Part shown: piece by piece, positions 1 through 4,984 of the stretch
How positions within the stretch are numbered: the stretch's first letter is position 1
Layout: every line of letters starts with the position of its first letter
Origin: Methanosarcinales archaeon
GTDB taxonomy: Archaea; Halobacteriota; Methanosarcinia; Methanosarcinales; Methanogasteraceae
Length of the DNA: 7,014 bases
Reading direction: 5' to 3'
NCBI GenBank assembly: GCA_030605805.1
Contig: JAUWHQ010000174.1
Span: 1-7,014, forward strand
The notes under the pieces: generated by a model
Seen by the model: the letters and a program-made list of their open reading frames with translations, nothing else
What the model was told of the DNA's origin: nothing
The model's database searches: none
Program-made: the position numbers and the translations under genes

Positions 1-14
1 TGAGACTGAAATTC

Positions 15-18
15 GAGG
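15..18 (+). promoter_or_regulatory. Ribosome binding site of arsM
   Basis: A GAGG motif lies 6 bases before the ATG at 25. It is a good Shine-Dalgarno match and fixes the ArsM start. The promoter of this gene lies outside the window. Confidence 0.7.
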
Positions 19-24
19 CGGATC

Positions 25-783
25 ATGAAGCGTGAAAAAGAGATTAAACAATTTGTAAAGGATCGATATGCCAAGATTGCATCAAATGGGGATTCTTGTT
101 GTCCGGGTTGTACCTGCAACACCGATCTTGTTGAACAGGCAAAGTCGATAGGATACTCGGAGGAAGAAATCAGAAATGTCCCGGAGGGGGCTGTGATGGG
201 GCTTGGGTGTGGCAACCCGACAGCACTGGCAGAATTAAAAGCAGGTGAAACCGTTTTAGACCTTGGTTCTGGCGGGGGCGTGGATGTTTTTCTTGCAGCC
301 CAAAAAGTCGGTGAGAACGGGAACGCTATCGGCGTGGATATGACGGCTGAGATGCTTGAAAAGGCAAGAGAGAACGCGAGGTTAGGCAACTACAAGAACG
401 TTGAGTTCAGGGCAGGCGAAATAGAGAACTTACCTGTTGAGGACAACTCTATTGACGTTGTCATAAGTAATTGCGTCGTCAATCTCTCACCGGATAAATT
501 AGCCACCTACAAGGAGGTATTCAGGGCTTTGAAGCCGAATGGCAGGGTTCTCATATCCGATCTGGTAACTAAAGGAGAACTCCCTGAGGATGTCAGGCAG
601 AGCTCCGAAGCCTGGGCATGCTGTATCGCCGGAGCTATGGAAAAACAAGAATATCTGAACACGATTACGAAAGCGGGTTTCCGAGATGTTACGATCGTCG
701 CCGAACACCCTTTTTGCGAGCCTGGAATGGACGACAGACTTGCAGGGAAGATCATCAGTATTCAAGTGAGAGCATATAAATGA
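25..783 (+). CDS. arsM: Arsenite (As(III)) S-adenosylmethionine methyltransferase ArsM
   Basis: This cytosolic enzyme transfers methyl groups from S-adenosylmethionine to trivalent arsenic, producing methylated and eventually volatile arsenicals. The 252-residue protein is full length for the family. Seen in the sequence: a Cys-rich N-terminal patch (C25, C26, C29, C31); the GLGCGNP motif with C62; the SAM-binding motif I VLDLGSGGG at residues 77-85, followed by acidic D105 in GVDM; the SNCVVNLSPDK motif with C150; and WACCIAGA with C199/C200. From family knowledge, C62, C150 and C200 correspond to the three As(III)-binding cysteines of characterised ArsM proteins, so the active site looks intact. 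C199 is an extra neighbouring cysteine. The start is supported by a Shine-Dalgarno motif 6 bases upstream. The stop overlaps the ribosome binding site of the next gene, so the two are probably co-transcribed and translationally coupled. The cysteine pattern makes a different small-molecule methyltransferase unlikely. Confidence 0.95.
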   Translation: MKREKEIKQFVKDRYAKIASNGDSCCPGCTCNTDLVEQAKSIGYSEEEIRNVPEGAVMGLGCGNPTALAELKAGETVLDLGSGGGVDVFLAAQKVGENGNAIGVDMTAEMLEKARENARLGNYKNVEFRAGEIENLPVEDNSIDVVISNCVVNLSPDKLATYKEVFRALKPNGRVLISDLVTKGELPEDVRQSSEAWACCIAGAMEKQEYLNTITKAGFRDVTIVAEHPFCEPGMDDRLAGKIISIQVRAYK

Positions 784-789
784 GGTGAT
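782..789 (+). promoter_or_regulatory. Ribosome binding site overlapping the arsM stop codon
   Basis: The sequence GAGGTGAT is a near-perfect Shine-Dalgarno element. It begins inside the TGA stop of arsM (781-783) and ends 3 bases before the ATG at 793. Overlap of stop and ribosome binding site is a typical sign of translational coupling. Confidence 0.8.
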
Positions 790-792
790 ACA

Positions 793-1113
793 ATGGTAGG
801 CGAATGTAGTTGCTGTGCTCCCCGGGATGTGAAGCGGACGCTTGTAACTATCGGGGATGCCACCATAGGTCTTGCAAAGCTGGACCGGGTCTTTGAAGAG
901 TTGTACAATACTGGAAAGAGTCCCGACGATGTCGATGGTGAAGAGATCGTAGATCTGGCATCGTTTTACAATTATATTCCAGCGGATTCGGTCGGGGTGA
1001 AGACGTACGCAGAGAAGACAGCACATCTCGGGATCTGGTTCAAGAAGGCGGCTGGCGTGCTGCTCATCGTATTTGGGCTGTATTATCTTCTGCCATGGGT
1101 TTCTTTTTCATAG
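793..1113 (+). CDS. Small arsM-linked Cys-containing protein with one C-terminal membrane helix; possible fusion
   Basis: This 106-residue protein has no function I can name with certainty. Residues 1-8 carry C5, C7 and C8, a thiol cluster that could bind soft metals or arsenic. Residues 17-63 form a soluble domain with the pattern VTIGDATIGLAKLDRVFEEL and an NYIP motif. From memory this resembles a short conserved protein found beside arsenic or corrinoid/thioredoxin genes in methanogens, but I cannot assign a family. Residues 86-103 are a single strongly hydrophobic segment preceded by KK, predicted to be a membrane helix; no signal peptide is seen. The stretch FKKAAGVLLIVFGLYYLL resembles the last helix of CcdA/DsbD-like permeases, the superfamily that includes the arsenical efflux permease ArsG. 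The frame could therefore be the start of the soluble protein joined to the tail of a deleted permease, with a junction near residues 73-80. The start is set by the strong ribosome binding site at 782-789, and the gene follows arsM by 9 bases. It is very likely translated; its integrity is uncertain. Confidence 0.8.
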   Translation: MVGECSCCAPRDVKRTLVTIGDATIGLAKLDRVFEELYNTGKSPDDVDGEEIVDLASFYNYIPADSVGVKTYAEKTAHLGIWFKKAAGVLLIVFGLYYLLPWVSFS

Positions 1114-1329
1114 TTCTCGCCCCGGTTCTTCATATCCGGCGTCTATTCCCTGCCCGAGCCGGATTGATGCGTGCTCGATTGTGATCCGGTACTCCGGAAT
1201 GGCGGACCTGCGCTGCGCGGTGTCGATGCTCTCGTCCTCTCGATGTAGCAGTGCTCTCTTCAGGATGTACCCGAATGGGGTTTCATCCGGTCGCTGTTCG
1301 TTGTGGTTGTGGGGGTTGTGGTTGTTCAT
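1108..1329 (-). CDS. Hypothetical small protein, His/Asn-rich N-terminus, convergent to the arsM pair
   Basis: I do not recognise this 73-residue frame. I chose the ATG at 1329 over the upstream one at 1395 because a purine-rich AAAGGAAG motif lies about 8 bases before it, and because the longer start would run through the putative operator and transcription start. Residues 2-10 are almost only Asn and His (H4, H7, H9), a possible metal-binding tail. The remainder is charged and soluble, with no membrane segment, signal peptide or known motif. Support for a real gene is indirect. The third codon positions are dominated by C and G as in the neighbouring genes, Ile is mostly ATC, an archaeal TATA box lies the expected distance upstream, and two related palindromes flank that promoter. 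Its TGA stop (1108-1110) is directly adjacent to the TAG stop of the plus-strand gene (1111-1113), a compact convergent arrangement. It could be a small regulator or metal-binding protein, but that is speculation. A chance frame of this length cannot be excluded. Confidence 0.5.
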   Translation of the reverse strand: MNNHNPHNHNEQRPDETPFGYILKRALLHREDESIDTAQRRSAIPEYRITIEHASIRLGQGIDAGYEEPGREL

Positions 1330-1354
1330 GTTCTTCGCTTCCTTTGTTTGGACT

Positions 1355-1370
1355 GGTCGATTGATCGACC
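1355..1370. promoter_or_regulatory. Putative operator 1, inverted repeat
   Basis: GGTCGAT and ATCGACC form a perfect 7-bp inverted repeat with a 2-base centre. The core TCGATTGATCGA differs at a single base from the palindrome at 1411-1422. The site sits just downstream of the transcription start expected for the minus-strand gene (about 1377), where a bound repressor would block transcription. The cognate regulator is not visible in this window. Confidence 0.5.
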
Positions 1371-1398
1371 TATCTGATGTTACAAGTGTAATCAATAA

Positions 1399-1406
1399 TA
1401 CTTAAA
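1399..1406 (-). promoter_or_regulatory. Archaeal TATA box for the minus-strand small gene
   Basis: On the minus strand the sequence reads GAGAGGTTTAAGTATT. TTTAAGTA is a good archaeal TATA box, preceded by a purine-rich segment in the BRE position. A start of transcription about 25 bases downstream would fall near 1377, giving a leader of roughly 50 bases before the ATG at 1329. Operator-like palindromes lie on both sides of this element. Confidence 0.5.
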
Positions 1407-1410
1407 CCTC

Positions 1411-1422
1411 TCGATTAATCGA
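1411..1422. promoter_or_regulatory. Putative operator 2, perfect palindrome
   Basis: TCGATTAATCGA is a perfect 12-bp palindrome. It matches the core of the site at 1355-1370 in 11 of 12 bases. It abuts the BRE side of the minus-strand TATA box, so a protein bound here could hinder or assist TFB/TBP loading. The centres of the two sites are 54 bp apart, about five helical turns, placing both on the same face of the DNA. Confidence 0.5.
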
Positions 1423-1556
1423 AAAGTGTTATGATGAAACATAAAACTCCGTGAGCCACACCTGACTGGCGCAAGCATGTCTGGTCAACAGGCAGATGCG
1501 ATGCAGGATATATCAATGTGCACCAGATGAGCGGCATAACCTGCGTGGCAACATCC

Positions 1557-1569
1557 GTGCCCCGGGCAC
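1557..1569. promoter_or_regulatory. Inverted repeat upstream of alaS
   Basis: GTGCCC and GGGCAC flank a single C, giving a 6-bp inverted repeat whose right end lies 22 bases before the TATA element of alaS. It could be an operator or a small hairpin, but a single short GC-rich repeat may also be chance. The rest of 1423-1591 holds no gene I can support. Confidence 0.25.
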
Positions 1570-1591
1570 ACCCGATCCTTACGCGGAACAC

Positions 1592-1599
1592 ATTTAAAT
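1592..1599 (+). promoter_or_regulatory. Putative TATA box of alaS
   Basis: ATTTAAAT stands out in otherwise GC-rich sequence. Its centre is near 1596, so archaeal spacing predicts transcription starting around 1620-1624. That is downstream of the first in-frame ATG (1613) and just before the second (1625), which suggests a leaderless or nearly leaderless message starting at the second ATG. Confidence 0.45.
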
Positions 1600-1612
1600 C
1601 AGAACAGGACTC

Positions 1613-4393
1613 ATGAACAATTGCATGTTCGATCAGGAATATCAACTCTCATATTTCAAAGATAACGGATTCCTACGCAAAGAGTGCCCGAAATGTGGCG
1701 AGCACTTCTGGACAAAAAACGAGGAACAGGAGACCTGCGGCGACGCATCATGCGATGAGTATACATTCATAGGAGACCCGGCGTTCTCAAAGAGCTATGA
1801 TCTTACAGAGATGCGTGAGGCGTTCCTCTCTTTCTTCGAGGCGAACGATCACACACGAATCGGCAGGTATCCGGTGATCGCACGCTGGCGCGACGACATT
1901 TACCTAACCATCGCCTCGATCGCCGATTTTCAGCCGTTTGTCACATCAGGGGTCGTGCCTCCGCCGGCAAACCCGCTATGTATCTCGCAGCCGTGCATCC
2001 GGCTTGATGATCTGGATTCTGTTGGCAAAAGCGGCAGGCATCTCACGAATTTTGAGATGATGGCGCATCACGCCTTTAATGATCCGGATCATGAGATATA
2101 CTGGAAGGATGAGACCGTGGAGTACTGCGACCGCCTGTTAGCCAAACTCGGGCTGCTCAGCGACGTTACATACAAAGAGGAGCCATGGGCTGGCGGCGGC
2201 AACGCAGGTCCATGTCTTGAGGTGATCGTTGACGGTCTCGAACTCGCGACCCTTGTATTCATGGACATGCGCGAGAGCAGGGACGGCGAGATCACGATCA
2301 AGGGAAAGCAGTACGTTAAAATGGATAATTCCATTGTGGATACCGGGTACGGGCTTGAGCGGTTCGTATGGGCATCGCAGGGGTCTCCAACGATATATGA
2401 TGCGGTATTTCCGGATATCGTGAACAAAATTATGGAATATGCAGGAATCGAACATTCGCTTCACGATCCCGAATATGCAGAGGTGCTTGCGCAGAACGCA
2501 CGCCTGTCAGGCAGGTTTGATCTGGGCACGACCACAGATCTCGATCAACTGCGAAATTCAGTGGCAAATGAGATCGGGATCAGCGTGGAAAGGCTTAAAT
2601 CTATCATAGAGCCGGTTGAGAAGGTGTACGCCATCGTCGATCACTCTCGCTGCCTTGCGTTCATGCTCGGTGACGGAATCGTCCCATCAAACGTTAAAGC
2701 AGGCTACCTTGCAAGACTGGTTATCAGAAGGATGTTGCGCCTGATGGATGCGGCAGAACTTGATATTTCAATTTCAGAGCTGGTTGAGATGCAGATAAAC
2801 CGGATCAACGATCCCGCGTATGCGCACCGGCTGCAAACCGTCAGAGAGATCCTTGATCTTGAGGAGACGAAGTACCGACAGGTAGTTTCAAAAGGCAGGC
2901 GGCTTATCGAGCGTTCGGTCAGAAAAATGGAGTCCGCAGGAGTAATTCCAACATCGCAGTTGATCGAGTGGTATGATACGCACGGCATCCCGCCTGAGAT
3001 CGCAAAGGAAGTGGCGGATGCGGAAAAGACCGCCATCGATCTCCCTGACAACTTCTATTCGATGGTTGCAAGCACTCACACCGCTGCGCCGGCTGAGGCT
3101 GAAGGAGAGGAAATACCATATCACGACAGGATACAACTTGTTCCGCCGACAAAACTCCTGTTTTATGATGAACCGGATAACGTGTCGTTTGAGGCGGTGG
3201 TGCTCGATGTGTGCGATAATCACATCATCCTTGACCAGACGCTCTTCTATCCGGAAGGCGGCGGGCAGCCGGCTGATCACGGCGTAATATCCACATCGGA
3301 CGTTGTTCTGCATGTGATTGATGTGCAGTCGGTGTCAGGGGTCGTTCTCCATGAGATTGCCGAACCGGAGGGTGATGCGGTCCAGCCAGTGCGAAAAGGG
3401 GATATGGTCAGCGGCAGGATCGACTCGAAACGCAGGTTAGCACATGCTCAGCACCATACAGCCACGCACATCGTGAATCACTGTGCAAAGATCGTTCTCG
3501 GGGATCATATCTGGCAGACCGGTGCGCAAAAGTCGGAAACAAAAGCCCGCCTGGATGTGACGCATTTCAAGCGCATCACTGACCATGAATTCCTCGAGAT
3601 CGAGCAACTCGCAAATGAGGAGGTTGCAAGGAATCTACGCGTGCATACCGGATGGATGGACCGGGTAGACGCGGAGAAGGAGTACGGTTTTGGTCTGTAT
3701 CAGGGCGGCGTTCCGCCTGGCAGGGATATCAGGGTCGTCCGTGTCGGCGGTGATGTGGAGGCGTGCGCAGGGACGCACCTGCCGTACACCGGCATGGTTG
3801 GGCAGATCAAACTGCTGCACACCGAGCGGATACAGGACGGTGTCGAGCGAATCGAGTTTGCCGCAGGCAGCGCAGCCGTGCTCGCCTCGCAGGAGCGGGA
3901 CCGCATACTGAAACAGGCGTGCTCGATCCTCAGGGTGCCGCCTGAGAAACTCGCAAGTACCGCAAACAGGTTCTTTACCGAATGGAAGGAGCTTTCAAAG
4001 CAAAATACCCGCTTGAAAGAGGAACTCGCCTCTGCACTCGTGGGTAACATGGTTGCAGGCGCCAGGTCAGCCGGCAACATCAGGGTCACGTCATATATCA
4101 GTTCCCATGCGGACATGCAGGAATTAATCAAGATCGCAGGGAGCTTGCGTGAGATCCCTGACCTGGTCGCGCTCGTAGGCAGCACCAGCGACGGCGGGAA
4201 GGTCGTGGTCTCGGTCGGCAGGGATGCACAGGCGAGCGGACTTGATGCCAGTGCGATCGTGCGCAGGATATGTGGGAAACTCGGCGGAAGCGGCGGCGGA
4301 AAGCCAGGAATGGCGCAGGGCGGCGGTCCTGATGCGAGCAAGCTGGGCGAGGCGTTTGAGGAGGCGGTCGGATCGATCGCTTTGCGCGATTGA
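1613..4393 (+). CDS. alaS: Alanyl-tRNA synthetase, archaeal type
   Basis: This class II aminoacyl-tRNA synthetase charges tRNA-Ala with alanine using ATP and releases pyrophosphate; its editing domain clears mischarged Ser- or Gly-tRNA-Ala. The 926 residues match the length of archaeal AlaRS. Domains in order: an archaeal N-terminal Cys4 motif (C25, C28, C42, C47); the catalytic core with ARWRDDIYLTIASIADFQPF from A90 and the WAGGGNAGPC motif from W192; LGDGIVPSNVKAGYLARL around residues 352-369; an editing domain whose zinc-site residues H615, H619, C718 and H722 are all present (HTATH and CAGTH); a helical segment near 780-810; and a C-terminal C-Ala domain with a Gly-rich loop at 891-905. 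Nothing looks degraded. The start is uncertain. ATG 1613 has only a weak AGGA 3 bases upstream, whereas ATG 1625 (MFDQEYQL) fits the placement of the TATA element. I report the longer form. The function is clear; only the first four residues are in doubt. Confidence 0.97.
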   Translation: MNNCMFDQEYQLSYFKDNGFLRKECPKCGEHFWTKNEEQETCGDASCDEYTFIGDPAFSKSYDLTEMREAFLSFFEANDHTRIGRYPVIARWRDDIYLTIASIADFQPFVTSGVVPPPANPLCISQPCIRLDDLDSVGKSGRHLTNFEMMAHHAFNDPDHEIYWKDETVEYCDRLLAKLGLLSDVTYKEEPWAGGGNAGPCLEVIVDGLELATLVFMDMRESRDGEITIKGKQYVKMDNSIVDTGYGLERFVWASQGSPTIYDAVFPDIVNKIMEYAGIEHSLHDPEYAEVLAQNARLSGRFDLGTTTDLDQLRNSVANEIGISVERLKSIIEPVEKVYAIVDHSRCLAFMLGDGIVPSNVKAGYLARLVIRRMLRLMDAAELDISISELVEMQINRINDPAYAHRLQTVREILDLEETKYRQVVSKGRRLIERSVRKMESAGVIPTSQLIEWYDTHGIPPEIAKEVADAEKTAIDLPDNFYSMVASTHTAAPAEAEGEEIPYHDRIQLVPPTKLLFYDEPDNVSFEAVVLDVCDNHIILDQTLFYPEGGGQPADHGVISTSDVVLHVIDVQSVSGVVLHEIAEPEGDAVQPVRKGDMVSGRIDSKRRLAHAQHHTATHIVNHCAKIVLGDHIWQTGAQKSETKARLDVTHFKRITDHEFLEIEQLANEEVARNLRVHTGWMDRVDAEKEYGFGLYQGGVPPGRDIRVVRVGGDVEACAGTHLPYTGMVGQIKLLHTERIQDGVERIEFAAGSAAVLASQERDRILKQACSILRVPPEKLASTANRFFTEWKELSKQNTRLKEELASALVGNMVAGARSAGNIRVTSYISSHADMQELIKIAGSLREIPDLVALVGSTSDGGKVVVSVGRDAQASGLDASAIVRRICGKLGGSGGGKPGMAQGGGPDASKLGEAFEEAVGSIALRD

Positions 4394-4452
4394 GGGGTTG
4401 GGCTCGGAAGAATGTCTGGCGTTCCATGCGATTTCAGGTTCTCTATCAAATT

Positions 4453-4572
4453 TCAGAATGATATGATATTACGGTGCCCGCAGCCGTAGAACCAGATACA
4501 CTCATGTGTAGGATCAACCCATGCAACACATTCAACGTGCACTTTCGTCGATACGAACGATACAAATCTCAC
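4453..4572 (-). CDS. Possible small Cys/His-rich protein (weak call)
   Basis: This minus-strand frame, read from a GTG at 4572, encodes 39 residues. The frame is open further upstream to about 4647, but with no ATG. Residues 11-34 contain four Cys/His-type ligand groups in the order H-x2-C, H-x1-C, C-x1-H (HVEC, HEC, CGH), with aromatic residues between them, a pattern that could bind zinc or iron. I see no ribosome binding site before the GTG and no TATA box at the spacing needed for a leaderless start. It may be a real microprotein, the tail of a decayed gene, or a chance frame. No family is recognised. Confidence 0.22.
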   Translation of the reverse strand: MRFVSFVSTKVHVECVAWVDPTHECIWFYGCGHRNIISF

Positions 4573-4938
4573 AAATAGTGCGGATGCCCTGTGGATAGGG
4601 ATTACCTGTGCAGAAAAGACCTGAATTTTTAGACGTGGGTTTGGACATCATCTGATCTATAGGGGTGCCTAACAAAAGCGAAATTATTTCGGGAAATCAC
4701 AGCGACTCGAAGCCGCCCAAACCAGTATACCTTGAGCACTTCTGTCAGGCATGACCAAGCACTCCCTGCCAGACCACACATTTCATCTCACAAAAGAATA
4801 GACTCTTCTTTGCCTTTGGAATGACCGGAACATCCGAATTGAAGCGGAACCGCGTCATTTCGGAAGGGAAACCATGCCGCGTCAGAGTAAACTGATAAAC
4901 CCCTGTCGCATCGACACATTCTTATTGCATGACATTCA

Positions 4939-4947
4939 TTTATGATA
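4939..4947 (+). promoter_or_regulatory. Putative TATA box of hppA
   Basis: TTTATGATA lies in an AT-rich stretch. Archaeal spacing predicts a transcription start near 4968, giving a short leader of about 17 bases that still contains the ribosome binding site at 4972-4976. Adjacent AT-rich sequence offers alternative TATA-like positions. Confidence 0.4.
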
Positions 4948-4971
4948 ATAATACAAACTAATAATAAAAAC

Positions 4972-4976
4972 AGGAG
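4972..4976 (+). promoter_or_regulatory. Ribosome binding site of hppA
   Basis: AGGAG is followed by an 8-base A-rich spacer and the ATG at 4985. It fixes the start of the pyrophosphatase. Confidence 0.75.
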
Positions 4977-4984
4977 TAACAAAA

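Larger units (their letters stand above)
4394..4984. other. Intergenic region between alaS and hppA, no convincing large gene
   Basis: This 591-base stretch lacks a frame with clear coding character. It contains a weak Cys/His-rich minus-strand frame (4453-4572), a short T run at 4626-4630 that could serve as an archaeal terminator for alaS, and several small inverted repeats (4470-4488, 4544-4557, 4686-4697, 4702-4716). The direct repeat CCGCGTCA occurs at 4850 and 4877. The last 60 bases are AT-rich and contain the hppA promoter. No tRNA cloverleaf, insertion sequence ends or CRISPR repeats are seen. It could hide a small RNA or a decayed gene. Confidence 0.6.

Noticed and set aside
1..3. 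TGA at the window start as a possible stop of an upstream gene
   Set aside because: Without upstream sequence the frame cannot be established; any trinucleotide could read this way.
499..1026. Minus-strand open frames opposite arsM and its partner
   Set aside because: They are antisense to well-supported genes, with no recognisable domain or start signal.
1073..1405. Plus-strand frame of 110 residues overlapping the end of the arsM partner
   Set aside because: It has no ribosome binding site and a Ser/Arg/Trp/Cys-rich composition; the minus strand has better codon usage and promoter signals.
1508..1513. ATATAT as an alternative plus-strand TATA box
   Set aside because: No start codon with coding support lies at a suitable distance; the element at 1592 fits alaS better.
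1415..1645. Minus-strand frame of 76 residues running from within alaS into the upstream spacer
   Set aside because: It starts inside alaS, covers its TATA element, has unusual composition and no ribosome binding site.
3700..4449. Long minus-strand open frame (249 residues) opposite the alaS 3' half
   Set aside because: It is Ser/Pro-rich low-complexity translation typical of the antisense of a GC-biased gene, and alaS on the other strand is clearly conserved here.
4702..4716. Hairpin with a TCGAA loop resembling a tRNA T-arm
   Set aside because: The 5-bp stem includes a mismatch-type pair, the loop has 5 rather than 7 bases, and no acceptor, D or anticodon arms can be placed around it.
4850..4884. 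Direct repeat CCGCGTCA occurring twice, 27 bases apart
   Set aside because: There are only two short copies with no further units and no shared flanks; it is not a CRISPR array or a convincing operator pair.
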